A DNA stretch of 35,889 bases from Paraglomus occultum. Lineage: Eukaryota; Glomeromycota; Glomeromycetes; Paraglomerales; Paraglomeraceae. The stretch spans positions 1 through 35,889 of the forward strand of contig CAJVPJ010000196.1 of assembly GCA_910592205.1 (NCBI GenBank). The letters are read 5' to 3'. The position numbers and the translations under genes are program-made. Shown in pieces: positions 18,965-30,141 of this stretch (positions are counted from its first letter, which is position 1; each line of letters opens with the position of its first letter). The notes beneath the pieces are model-generated. The model saw only the letters and a program-made list of their open reading frames with translations, was not told the DNA's origin and made no database searches.

Positions 18965-20851
18965 TCAATCGTTACATGATACATATGTCCTATAGACAAT
19001 GATATTACAGCAACAAAGCTTATTTACTGATAACGCACCTTTGACCCAACTCCACAAGGCCCGTTCAACGTTCTCATATTTTGAAAGCCGATTACGCTTC
19101 AAATGAGCAGTATATTTATCAAAATCCGTTGTAAGCCACTTTTTTTTTGCTATTAAAATTGCGGAGACGGTTTTTCTTTTGATTCTGTATTTCAACGCAA
19201 GTTTGTCATTTGTTGGTGTAGGCTTTTTCTCTTTGCCAAGACATAGTTGACGTTTCTTGGCTAAAGACTTTTTTTAGATATATATTATTAGGCATTTTAT
19301 ATAAACCAAGTGCTTTACACAATATTAATACTGAGTTTGATTCTTCTCGCCTATTACTATTAGGTGAAGCCATATTTCCATTATAGTGCGATTAATTCTG
19401 TTATGGACAATTCAGAAAAAAGCTACAGTGCGCGAAAAAAGTTTTTGGAATGACGTTTTATTAAGTGTGTAACGAAAAATAGTCGGAGAAACATAAAATT
19501 TTACAGATATCTTCTTTATAATACAACAAAACGTTTTACTTATTGCTGCTTAGTAGCTTATTTTATTACCATTTTCCTCAATTATTTCAGTCGGCATGCT
19601 ACGAACTAAATTAACATAAGTGCTCCGGTCGATCTCTTCCACGAAAGACCTCAACTGTGATCGTTTGTTTTTTTACCAGCATATCATTCACTTGTTTTTC
19701 AACCCGGGTCTTTAAAATTTGCCATAAATTTTCAATCGGGTTGAGATCTGGGCTGTTTGAGGGCCAGTCCAACAATTTTGGACACTGCTGTGCAGGAAGC
19801 TTTTTTGTTTCTTTTAGCTGTCATTATCTTGTTGAGAGACCCAATTTTTACCCATAATATTATTCGCGTTTTCAAACAGATTTTCAGTTAGTATCTTTCG
19901 ATACAAAGCACCATTCATGATATCTGTAAAAGGAAAAAGCCGATTGGACCTTTCACAGAAAACGCACCCCAGGCATGAATTTTGTATGGATGTTTTACCA
20001 TAGCTTTACGGGGAGGTTGTGTACCAGAATTATAATACACTTTTCGGGTATTTCTGAACATTTGTATACTGGTTTCGTCAGAAAAGATAACTTTGTTCCA
20101 ATTTTGTCGTCTGTATTTCACAGCAAATTCTAAACGGCATTCTTTGTGTCTATCAGTGAGAAGAGGGAACAGTCTTTGGGACAGTACAACGATATTGCAA
20201 ATTATGAAGTTCGTTGAGCACTGTACGACTGCTGACGTTAAGGTCAGGATGATGCTTGTTTAATATGTTGCAGGTTTGGTGGAAGTAGAGTATCTGTTAT
20301 TTGTGACCAGTTGACCAAGATGACGACGTTGATTAGGAGAGAGTTTTCGGATCTACCAGAACGTGGTTTAGGGTCCAAAGATTTTCCATTTTTAAATAAT
20401 TATATCGTAGAAAGCGAAATTGAAGTTAATTCGTGTATAGTGTAGGCATTATGGGTACCATTTGCCCATAGAGTTGTTATCGTTTTGCGATTTTGATCGA
20501 TCTGTCATTGTATTGTTAGTAAAGGAACGAAAAGTGTAAACAAAACAAACGAATTGCGCGAATTACAAAATAGTGCTATCGAGTTTTTTTATTTGTACTA
20601 CATATGTAAGAATAGAGCGTACAAACCGTGTTAGATGACTTTTTTGATTAGACGCGTATTTCGGAAGAAAATCGTGTTTACTTGACACGCATTTCATTCC
20701 AAAAACTTTTTTCGTGCACTGTAATAACGCAATTTACTATAAAAATCCATTATAAAAAGCAATTTTTAATATTAGAAAAGAGAGTTCCGAGAAAATTTCT
20801 CTTATAATGCGATTTCATTATAACGTAGTCCTATTATAACGAGCGACTGTA
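18965..20851 (-). mobile_element. pogo/Tigger-like element relic, split by a Tc1 insertion
   Basis: The minus-strand frame from ATG 19372-19370 (MASPNSNRREES...) through small shifts reaches a CENPB-type HTH region: KKRQLCLGKEKKPTPTND, then LKYRIKRKTVSAIL, KKKWLTTDFDKYTAHLKRNR, NVERALWSWVKGAL. This is the N-terminal DNA-binding part of a pogo/Tigger transposase; the DDE catalytic domain is absent downstream. Its 5' terminal repeat is at the far side of the Tc1 insertion: on the minus strand CAGTCGCTCGTTATAATAGG starting at 20849, with TA at 20850-20851. I found no matching opposite end, so the 3' half is deleted. Confidence 0.6.
19426..20721 (-). mobile_element. Tc1/mariner element, full length with TIRs, transposase frameshifted
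   Basis: 1296 bp bounded by terminal inverted repeats beginning CAGTGCGCGAAAAAAG (19426 onward) and CAGTGCACGAAAAAAG (minus strand from 20721), which differ at one position in about 27 bases and are flanked by TA at 19424-19425 and 20722-20723. The minus-strand transposase is fragmentary: a frame at 19915-20121 holds the first catalytic Asp (KVIFSDETSIQMF) and the HPYKIHAWGAF block, the second (QQDND) and later blocks follow in shifted frames, and the N-terminal HTH region has stops. Not self-mobile, but the ends could still be used in trans. It sits inside the pogo-like element. Confidence 0.85.
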
Positions 20852-22070
20852 TATTTGATGTTTGCGACCAATGATAGTCAACCTGATTCTGATGACTTAC
20901 TAGCTTGTAATACCGAAATCACAGGCGCATCGCACGTGTCATTGCTGTTCGCGATATACTGTAATACCAATCCACGCCCTGTTCATTTACCTCAACTTTT
21001 TTGAAAAATCTTTCGCTCAATCTCTGAAAAACCTTTTCGCATAACGTAGGCAGGCAAAGATGAGAAACCGTGTTTCGTCTTGGAGTGTTATCGTGCTTTT
21101 GCTGTCGTTGTTGTCGTTGTCGTTGGATAATGTTTATTTAGAATCCTAGAAACACAGGAGCGCGTCTCTGAAGTTCGCTCGCCGGTAGTCAAAATCTTTG
21201 TGGAGAAAGCGATGCCTCACATATTTACGTAACGTCCTGATTACGAAAGAGCAGAATAATACTAACAAAAAGCGTGCAACTCTTTTGCTTTCCATGTGAT
21301 CTGCGCGTGGGGTTTCGTTCCTCAGCGCAGCATTTCACTGTTTAACAGTCGTAGGGTATTATTTCTTCATGAAATCTGCGCGACCTGTAAAGAGTATTTG
21401 TTATGGGGCGTGGGGTATCGTTCCTCAGTGCAGCATTTCACAATCTTTACAACTTAGAAATTATCATCACGGGTATCGAAAGACATATTATATTGAATGT
21501 ACCACCGTCTTGATTGAGGTTTATTAACAATTTTTTATTTGTGTTTTAGAAACGACCGCCCGAAGAAAAAACTTTTTTGGAATAATGTCAAGATTGGAAA
21601 AGACTTAAGATAAAAAAGGTATTTATAAGCTTTGATAGATCTATTTTCAAAGTCAATAATATCCTCACCAACTAATTTTCTAGGAAATCGATAAGAAATT
21701 GCATTGGATGTGCTTGATATGCCGAAAAAAGACTGTAAATGTTATATTCAGTGGCAAATAATTTTGCAATACGCATAATAAATTTACATTGCTTATAATC
21801 ATAAAGCTATTCACTAGTATGCAAGTGGTAATTTTATAATAGAGATACATAATTTGTATGTAAGAGAATACGTTAACCAATTCACTTCAGTGGATGTAAT
21901 TGAAGAGTTCGCAAGCGTACGTATAGTAAAGTATTGATTAATTTTAAATGTTGATTCGTAAACCGTCAAATTGTATAATTAGCGTATCATTCTGCTTATC
22001 GCTTAAATCAAATCCTCTATAGTAAGAGGGGTAAATCGAAACTGCAGATCTGTTAATTTGAAATACCATG
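20852..22070. other. Gene-poor stretch with a short signal-peptide-like ORF
   Basis: ATG at 21060-21062 opens a 28-codon frame, MRNRVSSWSVIVLLLSLLSL then six to eight more residues and a TAG, which looks like a signal peptide without a mature protein. No convincing downstream exon. A 34-bp direct repeat lies further on and is listed separately. No other gene seen. Confidence 0.3.
21305..21441 (+). repeat. 34-bp direct repeat, two copies 103 bp apart
   Basis: GCGTGGGGTTTCGTTCCTCA-type unit at 21305-21338 and 21408-21441, two mismatches. The units are preceded by similar TCTGCGCG sequence (near 21300 and 21374), so a roughly 100-bp tandem duplication is likely. No coding sense found. Confidence 0.7.
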
Positions 22071-22115
22071 TTGTGAGAATATAAAATTCACTCTTTACTC
22101 ACCAATAGAAGGATT

Positions 22116-22318
22116 ATGGCTGCTAACGTATTCTGTAACGGTAAGTCAAAGCATATTTTTGTCTATTACACTATTTAATACTTTCGTCTTTCACTAACAG
22201 CGCGCTCGTTACAGTGTCTTTTTATTCGTCAAAGGCATTCCTAAGCTTGGAAGAACAACGGATCGAAAGTTCGTTCGTAATAGTAACCAGAACCGAAGCT
22301 GCTTGGAATCGGAGTTGA
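22116..22318 (+). CDS. Possible small two-exon gene of unknown function
   Basis: A TATA-like ATATAAAATTC (about 22079-22089) lies about 30 bp upstream of ATG 22116. The first 25 nt (MAANVFCN plus one base) end at a perfect donor, G|GTAAGT. With the acceptor GTTACAG (exon 2 from 22215) the frame continues as SFYSSKAFLSLEEQRIESSF and stops at 22316-22318, giving 42 residues. The alternative acceptor CACTAACAG (exon from 22201) gives an even shorter product. No domain, no signal peptide. The promoter-ATG-donor arrangement is the only support, and it could be chance or a decayed gene. Confidence 0.25.
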
Positions 22319-22329
22319 ATTACTTCTTC

Positions 22330-23900
22330 ATGACATGATACAACATGAGATTCGTTCTCACTTGCATGTCTGGTTATTCTACATTGTGTGAGAAATTGAA
22401 AAGGCGATTAATGTTTGTCACAGGGGAACGGTAAAAAAAATTTAGTTTGCTACGTCCTTGTAACGAGTCTGTGCTAAATTTACTGTAAATTATCAATCTT
22501 ACCAACAGATGTGAATGACCATCACAATACCTGTGACAATACTCCCAATATCATTACATAATTCTCCTTAATCGCCCACATGCTATCATCGGGTCTATCA
22601 ACAAAATCCTCGGGCCGTCTTCTTTTCTACTTGAACGTCTCTTCAACGAAATGCTTTGCACTTAGTCTAGGCAGGAAATTAAGCTAGCGAATTGGTGCCG
22701 TTGACGCGCTGGACATACGGCAGTGGAGACTGAGCTGACTGACGATGGAGCGAGAGAAGAGTTGTGACGAGCATAATTGTGTAGTGAAAGATTAAGCGGT
22801 GGGGATTGTTGGGATGACAGCGTGTGAGAATATTATGGAGAGTGGTTTATTTACAAAAATACCTAATGAAGACAATATGTTCATTATGCACAGTATATTG
22901 GTCAAAGTTGGAATTCAGATGCACATATTTCGAACACAGCTCTCCCGGAAGGTAAAGGGTAGGAATTTAAATCACGTCCCTCTAACATATTGATATTGGG
23001 AGACGTAAGGGAGGAACTTCTTCATGAATATAAGTAAGATTAGTTTGTATCAGGCAGTTGCCAACAGCGTGATGAGCTCTTGATATTCATCCACCCGAAA
23101 CAAATGTCTCATAACTTCACTAACGTAGCCGCACTCTCGTCGCTTCCAACAACACTTACAACGGTAATGATAACAATATTAACTACAATACTTTGCAATT
23201 AGTCGTCTATCCAGATCGATGAATTCTTCTTTCATGATAAACAATATGATATGGTAGAGATGTGTCTATTGCAACGATTGGCACTTTGTGTAGTTCCACC
23301 GATTGAGGTATGATATATATTGTTGCTGTGTCGTCTCATTGCAATAATTAACGATATGTTGGTCGATCTATACTAATCTACTATAATTCTCGTGGCTAAG
23401 AGACAGGTAAATGAGCCGAAGTATTTAGATTGGTTCTGTTTCATTAAAAAGGGAGACTTGGCAACGTCAAGAAGAGACAATGAAACACACAAAGCTTCGA
23501 GTTGACCAACATGCAAAACAGATAGCGTATCGTGCATAGGTGTCGCTATCGTTCCGCCTGGCTCGTGAACATCCCTACCCTGATACCATTACAAGTAAAA
23601 GAAATAATACATTTATGGCATTCACCCAGTTTTAAACTCCGACATCCCGGTATTTTGATAGCAGTGGAGAGACACTACTTTACCAATTAACACGATACTC
23701 AGGATAATAATACGCTTGCCAAGACATGGAGAGAAGGGACAAGAGGTAGTTTATCATCGCTTTTTCACGTGACAAAAGCCAAGAGTTTAAACATTTATTT
23801 CATCATTCATAATCGCCAGATATGAATATTATATTTCATAATAAATATTGTCATAGTACTACCGTTACAACATTCAAGACAGCGCCACATCACATGATAT
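22330..23900. other. Stretch without a convincing gene
   Basis: Only short frames (for example 22814-22993 plus, which ends a few codons after a donor-like AAG|GTAAAG) with no recognised motifs. No terminal repeats noticed. Confidence 0.3.
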
Positions 23901-23906
23901 GTTACA

Positions 23907-24155
23907 TTAATATCGAAGTATGATATAGAAAGCGTGGACAATACCTACAAGAGGGAAAAGACATGACGAGTTAGAAACGTTCAACAAAAAATTGTATGTT
24001 ATCATCGTAAAATACGTACCCGGTATGTATCCCAAGATTGTTAAAGCAATGTTTATCAACAAGTCGATAGTACATCCGACTTCCATAAGCACACCCAATG
24101 GTGGGAATATCACCGCGAAGAAGAATTTGAAGATATCAGAGCATGTAAGAGCCAT
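23907..24155 (-). CDS. PMP3: Pmp3 / UPF0057 plasma membrane proteolipid
   Basis: Exon 1 24020-24155 (ATG GCT CTT ACA...) and exon 2 23907-23944, separated by a 75-nt intron (GTACGT...TTGTAG), encode 57 residues. The sequence has the two membrane helices and the family motif FPPLGVLMEVGC...LLINIALTILGYIPG|IVHAFYII, where the bar is the intron position; family length is usually 50-60. Pmp3 proteins sit in the plasma membrane and affect membrane potential and cation sensitivity. Reading through the intron gives an unlikely 82-residue product. The gene has its own promoter (TATAAAAG 24290-24297) and no linked partners. Confidence 0.93.
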   Translation of the reverse strand: MALTCSDIFKFFFAVIFPPLGVLMEVGCTIDLLINIALTILGYIPGTYFTMITYNFLLNVSNSSCLFPLVGIVHAFYIILRY

Positions 24156-24289
24156 GGCTTATTTTTTTGTTAGGTAATAGTTTGGGAAGGGTAGTTGATG
24201 CTTTGTTGAGTAGGTAGTTGACACTTTTTGTTGACAGTGCTTTCACTCTGCGAGCGTAAAGATGAAATTCCCCTGGGAAAACCTCATCT

Positions 24290-24297
24290 CTTTTATA
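24290..24297 (-). promoter_or_regulatory. TATA box of the Pmp3 gene
   Basis: TATAAAAG on the minus strand, about 135 bp upstream of the Pmp3 ATG, a spacing compatible with a roughly 100-nt leader. The 73-codon ORF across this region is in the leader and is probably not translated. Confidence 0.45.
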
Positions 24298-24872
24298 ACA
24301 TCTGGCCGTCTGTCTATGACATTTTCTGATATCATCCGATAATCTAACTAGCATCAAAATGGGGGTTTGGGTTATCTGGATATATCAATGACCTCCTAAT
24401 TAGGAAGTACCTTGACGCCAATGTAAGAACAAGTAACTTATTGTAATGACTAAGTAAAGGAATGCAAATCGGTAAATAAACCCCATATCATTTGCTCTCG
24501 GCATGGTAAACACATCTCTAAAATTCCTGTCGGCATCATATCCACGGGCCTTTTGTCATGTTGTGTAAAAGTGTTTAAGTTTAATTACCCAATTTAACGA
24601 TAGTTCTGATATTCTATGTTGCTCAATCAATTCCGGTCGTACAATTGAACAATATTAGTGCAGGTCCGGCTAAACCCTTCCGATCATGACTTAACAAGTA
24701 ACACACAAGTTGTCATAGCGCAGCAAGCAATCCAAATGGCGCAATAAGATAGTTTCACATTATTGCCTAATACAATACAAGACAATGACTTTGTGCAGAA
24801 AAAAAATTACTTGCCTGATAGTCAACTTTGTTGGCGCATCCGGTTATAAATATAGTAAACAGTAATAGTATC

Positions 24873-25235
24873 ATGTTGAGCCACAACACTAAATTTGCGG
24901 CTATGTTAGTGTGTTTCAGTTCTTATCGTATTTTCAATAATTTTTACGTCACATTTTTGAATTTCAGTCACTCATCCAAACCCGGTCATCGCACAAGAGA
25001 AAATTCAGATTCCAATTGCAATAGTCAAAAATTAACAACGTTCGAAAAATTGATAAATCAAGCCAATGTCGTCATAGGTAACCATTGTTAAAACTCGATT
25101 AATTAGCCTTGCCCGAAAAATATAAACGCAACGTAGATTTCAGCTGGTTTCAATGTGTTCGTAGTGTTTGAGCCATTTCGTTTGATTCTTTCGAATTCCT
25201 ATATTCTCCTGTTAATAAATGAGTATCTCATTTAA
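24873..25235 (+). CDS. Possible small two-exon gene of unknown function
   Basis: A TATAAATA-type sequence (24845-24852) precedes ATG 24873. Exon 1 (to 25077) encodes 68 residues plus one base, starting with a hydrophobic stretch (FAAMLVCFSS) and ending LTTFEKLINQANVVI before the donor G|GTAACC. Exon 2 (25144-25235, after GATTTCAG) keeps the frame as AGFNVFVVFEPFRLILSN and stops; 98 residues in total. The segment VVIAGFNVFVV faintly recalls the QVVAG motif of stefins, but I do not think that is enough for a family call. Without splicing the frame ends at 25091. Confidence 0.25.
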
Positions 25236-25868
25236 GACTTTATTGTGGACATCCGCTACACTGAACATGTACGTTTGAAGTCATATTCCCTGAGTTTATT
25301 CGATATAGCCGTTGAAAGTATATTAGAGTTAGCAGACCGCAAGCGTAGTATGTTATTGAGGTTATTTCAAAGAGAACAATTTTAGCGTAAAAGTATTTAA
25401 CGCAAAAAATTGATACGATTTCCAAACGGTATATCATAAAATAGGAAGTGTCAATTGTTTTCTTGCAACAATTAGTATATACCGAGAAAATATTAAAAAT
25501 ATTTACATGTTGGTAATAAATGTTGCAAACTAAATACGATACTTTGGGAATTTACACTAGAACCCGAGTTTGATTGGATACGTTTGACGATATCTATGCA
25601 ATGTGTTATTATAAGCCAAATGAGAGCAAGCGAGAAAAATGTGAGCATGTATTCTTATGCAACATAATGAACGTGTCATCCCAATAGCTAATTGTCTTGC
25701 AGTTAGCTGCGCATTACAAAATTTTAGGGACTATTCGCGCCAGCAACAATCTCCAATGCTCTAATACACGTAAGAAGCGGGAAAATACTCGGACTCAATT
25801 TACTTATCTAGTTAAATTTATAAAATTGATAACCAATTGGTTTGAACATCCAAAATTTTTAGGAAAAT
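25236..25868. other. Intergenic stretch, nothing recognised
   Basis: AT-rich; the minus-strand 65-codon frame at 25240-25437 has no motifs. The right part may be old transposon sequence leading into the Tc1 fragment that follows. Confidence 0.3.
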
Positions 25869-25982
25869 TTTTTTAAACAAGAATGGGAACAAATTTTACA
25901 TGAAAAATATTTAAAGCTGGTTGATAGTATGCCTCAAAGGATAGAAGAATGTATTGCTAACAATAGTTGGTCAACTAAATAG
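25869..25982 (+). mobile_element. Tc1/mariner transposase C-terminal fragment
   Basis: The plus frame EWEQILHEKYLKLVDSMPQR followed by IEECIANN and a TAG is the typical C-terminus of Tc1-type transposases (W...I...LVDSMPRRI). The rest of the transposase is absent upstream. A GTGTCAATTTTTTGCACACAC sequence near 26446-26466 resembles a Tc1-type terminal repeat in orientation, but no partner was found. Confidence 0.65.
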
Positions 25983-27700
25983 ACAAACATTTTTGAGAAC
26001 TAGTCTTTCAAATAACATATAAATTGCAAAATAAATTGGGAACAAACTTTTGTCTAGTGAGAATATCTGAGATGGGATATAACTGGTACAAAAAAAAAGT
26101 TTGTTCGTAGGTCATTTGTTTTTACAATATTTAGAGATATAAACTGTACTGTATAACTATATATTATTAGTTTTACAAGTAATATTATAGGTGTTTCGGG
26201 AATTAAAAAAAGTATCTATTTTGCGAGTTATTATTATCGGTATTAGTTTTTCGGATATTTAATTGTTTATTTCTCAGATAACTTAATGTGTTATGTCAAT
26301 TGTTTCAGTTAGCAAATCTATAATTACAGATTTAACTCTACAATACTAATAACATTTTCTTAATCGGTGCTAAACTGAGTGCGCGCATAAAATATTAATA
26401 CAAGTTTGTATAAAGCCAGCCGTTTATGTGTACTTAATAGTCCGTGTCAATTTTTTGCACACACATTGGTAATAGTTACGCTTAACATACGTTTGAGCAT
26501 TGGATTCTTGGTTGTTGGGTTATTAAAGACGAAATTGCGTGTTTGAAGAATCAAGTCAGTCGTTTATTATTGTGCATATTAAAATCGTACTTAATATTGG
26601 TCGTGTTTTAGTGATTGATGACGAAAATTAATTTCGCGTCTTCGACAAGCCAATCTCATTATATACAGTATATATAATTACCTCCCAATTTCTCAATACA
26701 CTATAATAATACGAAGATAGCTATAAAAGAAGTTAGTCAGGAGCACGTCTCTTCATGATTAATAATGCAACTTGTTACAAGATACCGTGCAATGGGAGCT
26801 TAAATGGTAATGTAGCTGTTACATATTACTGGCAGCCAAGAACAGTTGATACTTACGTAAACTCTTGGTAGTTGTTGTAACGGCAAGTTGTATTTCAAAG
26901 CATATAAGAAAAACTTTAACGGTCTGTTAACAGAACAGTCTCCGATTTTTTGCTTTACCCATTTACGTATATATGTACTAATTATGAACCTTCCTCTTCT
27001 CTTTTTTCTCGAGAACTGTTGCTCTAATAAACAAAATAGTGATAATAAAAAAGTTTTTTAAAGTCAGAACTATTCACCGTTTAGTTTTCTCTTGCGTGTT
27101 TCCAAAAACTGTAAAAAACCAGCTCTCAAAAGACGCTTTATATGAGCTTTTACTGCTTGAGACAGAAAACACTTGCAAAGATATTAAAGCTCCTACGTGT
27201 AGTCTAGTAGTCCAGAGCCAACAGTGTATTTTTCTTTATGAGGTGAAAAGCTATGCTAGTGAAAACCATTGTAATCACCCAATCACCCACTAATATGAAC
27301 CAAATTCACTATTACTATCGCTATCAATTTTAATTTGGGGCTGAGTTTTGTTTTTTTTTTTGCCAATAATGATCGGTTATATTAGTTGAAAAAGGACTTT
27401 GTTTTATTTTCATGCAAATTTTTTTCCTTCCCACACACATTCAGCAAGAAATGACAGAGTCAGTTCCGGCAACACAACCTTCGCCACTCAACTAAAAATG
27501 AAACCCTGCCAGAGTGGGGTAACTATAACTGGGGGAGATATTAAAATGTCACGCTAACTTAATCTACGCTGAGAGGTGAAAAAAACCTTACATGTTTATA
27601 GTACATAGTCAGCAAAATGCCTGGGTCCAAAAGCGAAGGCTCACAGTTCAGCAGCTGATAGTTGAGTAGCTAACAGCAAAAGTGTAAAATTTGTTTACTT
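25983..27700. other. Gene-poor stretch
   Basis: No confident gene. TATAAAAG at 26722-26729 is followed by ATG 26755 and a 38-codon frame (MINNATCYKIPCNGS...VAVTYYWQPR) that meets a donor-like TAC|GTAAAC; composition is coding-like, but the ATG is too close to the TATA. The frame at 27039-27293 begins at GTG and has no recognisable domain. Confidence 0.25.
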
Positions 27701-27708
27701 TACAGATA

Positions 27709-28147
27709 CAGTCGCACCTGTCTATTTGCATAACGTATATTTGCATATTCTGTTCATTTGCATAAAGGAGCCCCAGTCCCTTATTGGGACCTATTAGCTA
27801 TTTGCATAATGTGAACGTGCATATGCATCAAAGGTGGACCCTAACTCTAGTAGATCCGACCAACGTATATTTGCATATGCATACTACAAAAGGAGAGATC
27901 AACCAGATTAATCTAAATTATATTATTATTGTGGCGTAAAAAATTACCAAATACACCACTTCATTAATTCTTTTTTGCTTTTTAACAGATTTGGTAATTT
28001 CTCCATCATAAAATGATTGCGATAACGTATTGTATGAGAGGACATAATAATAGTATCAAATCATGTGATAACGTATATTTGCATATTCTGTCTATTTGCA
28101 CAAAAATCTACCGGTCCCGACAGTATGCAAATAGACAGGTGCGACTG
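27709..28147. mobile_element. 439-bp MITE with perfect 24-bp TIRs
   Basis: Terminal repeats starting CAGTCGCACCTGTCTATTTG (27709-27732) and its exact complement (28124-28147), flanked by TA at 27707-27708 and 28148-28149, so a TA-targeting (pogo/Tc1-type) element. No transposase inside. The octamer ATTTGCAT and the longer string CGTATATTTGCATATTCTGT recur within it (near 27736, 27865, 28074), giving subterminal repeats. The perfect TIRs suggest recent insertion. It ends 121 bp before the ATG of the Crinkler-like gene. Confidence 0.85.
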
Positions 28148-28268
28148 TATGGCACGCGATTGCTTACTGTTCAACAAGTACTACATCAGCTCCTGCTCGG
28201 ACGCTTCCGATCCGAACATTTCCACGTGATCCGAACATCCGAGCTTTTTTCTGTGCCATGGCTGAACC

Positions 28269-29899
28269 ATGACGCGCACACCAGAAGCAATGTTGTGGAT
28301 TCGTTTCGAGAACCAACCAAACGCACTCAAGTACAGAGCCAAACCTGAGGACAGCGATATTGCCGATCTCGCCTGCCGTCTTATAGAGGAGAACAAAAGG
28401 CTCAAGGACGCCGCCCCGGACAACATCCAGTTCCTCCTCAATGATCAGCTACAGAGGCCGGCCACTCACCTCGTGGATATCGAAACAACTGCCACGGCAC
28501 CGCTCATTATAAGATACCCGCTGTCGGAGAAGATAGGTAATCTGAAACCGACCTTCTTTTTAATGCGAAAAAAAAAAGCTTTGTTCACTCACTTTTCTCG
28601 GTTATAGTCATAATTCGATGTTTCTTCCAGCAGTCTCTCTTGTTCGAGCACCAATTTCAGCATTCAACTGGTATTTGGGATCAATTGTGTGCTCTCGTTC
28701 GCGAGAATGAGGACCAGCTGGAAGAAATCGATAAAAGTAAAATTTTCTTCTGTACCACCGGCAAGAAACACAGAGGGCAGGAACTCACGAACATTTTCGA
28801 ATTGAACCATTTCTTGAGTCGTCTTCCTGCGGACGATCATGAGGTCGGGGCAAGCTTGTCAGTGCGTATTAAAGGTTTGTTCCCAAATTTGGACCGATGA
28901 TCGTACCCTAATAAATAAGGAATTGAATTTCTTCTTGGATTATTATCAGCTTTTTATCGAGGTGTCCTTTTTTCGCATGGGAATGAATACTTAAAGTATT
29001 TTCATTATTGGCAGGGCGAAAGTCATACTCAGAGTGGAAATTTTATGACATCACTAAGACCATCTTCGGAAAAGGGTTCGACGACCTAGGAGACTTTCCA
29101 CGTTTCGACCCAGGTACGGTCCTTTGCGTTTCCTACATTGTTTCTGATATAGTAATAGTTCTTGTCCATTTCTGTGATAGACGAAATCCCTAAACCAACC
29201 AGCGAGATTTGCACGGAAACCGTGAACGGATTTTTCGTGGAAATCCGGAGAAAACTAAAAGCATTTCGTGCAATTGATAACGAGCTTGTTACTCGAGAGT
29301 TTATCTCGCCATTCCTGACGACAGCAGTGGAATGTGTACAAAAGAATGAGCCGTCGCTGCTGCTCCGTGCGGAAAAGCCTCTGGTAGGAAGCCGCGGGTA
29401 TGGTCCCGTGGATTTCTCTGTTGAAAAAGATGGTTTGATCATTCCGGTTACAGAAGTGAAAAAGGAACAGTTTGAGCAAGGAGCTGCCCAAAACCTTGCT
29501 CAGTTGCATAGTATGGTCGAGGTGAGGAAATTTTACGTTCAGACTTGTTTCAGTTTTATTAAAAATATTTAATTCATTGCACCTTTTACACCTTATTTTT
29601 TCAAGACGTTGGAGAAAAAACGCAAACTCGATTATACAGACTTTGAAGATGATCATAATCTTCCAGTCATCGCATATGGCATTGTGACAAATGCACGTGA
29701 GTGGATGTTTCTCCGCTGGGCGGGTGACTCTTCGAAACCAACAGTTCAGCACACCCCACAACTCCCTTGTCCGTTCGATGGCGATCTTTCTCGTGCAAAG
29801 GCCATTCTGGAAAAAATTGTTGGAATTCTTGATTCTCAAAACATTGGCTTGAATGATTCTTCTAGAAGAATGAAAATTAAAAGATGCCGCATTGATTGA
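28269..29899 (+). CDS. Crinkler (CRN)-like protein with PD-(D/E)xK nuclease-like C-terminus
   Basis: Five exons: 28269-28536, about 28631-28874, 29015-29113, 29181-29521 and 29606-29899; introns are short GT-AG and the last ends in AAG. The N-terminal part (IADLACRLIEENKRLKDAAP ... LIIRYPLS) matches the header of fungal CRN proteins; the middle block (WDQLCALV, then GQELTNIFELNHFLSRLP) is the usual linker region; the last two exons hold GPVDFSV and VTEVKK (Asp and Glu-x-Lys of the nuclease fold) and EWMFLRW. CRNs of this type are putative effector or conflict proteins acting on host or rival nucleic acids; role here is inferred. There is no signal peptide. Oddity: exon 1 ends in phase 1 but the conserved exon 2 frame starts in phase 0, so there is a one-base break or missed splice, and the gene may be disabled. 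Confidence 0.7.
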
Positions 29900-29916
29900 T
29901 GATTGTTGTCTCATGG

Positions 29917-29918
<2 letters not shown>

Positions 29919-29957
<39 letters not shown>
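29919..29957 (+). repeat. (ATA)n microsatellite
   Basis: About 13 uninterrupted trinucleotide units just 3' of the Crinkler-like stop codon. Ordinary AT-rich simple repeat, likely length-variable. Confidence 0.9.
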
Positions 29958-30141
29958 GTCTAACCGGGTTTTTATTAAAAAAAGTAAAACCCAAACAGAA
30001 CCAAAAAGTTGGGCTGATTTCAAATTTATATATTTAAGGCTGTTTATTATTATTGGATTAATGATTTTATCTATTGAGTATGCAGAAAAAAAACCAAACT
30101 GCGACATAAACTCAACCTCTGCCAAATCCATTCAGCTAAAT

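Noticed and set aside
24136-24357. 73-codon ORF upstream of Pmp3
   Set aside because: It covers the TATA box and leader of the Pmp3 gene and shows no domain.
29255-29914. 219-codon minus-strand ORF under the Crinkler-like gene
   Set aside because: Antisense shadow; the plus-strand exons carry conserved motifs and consistent splice phases.
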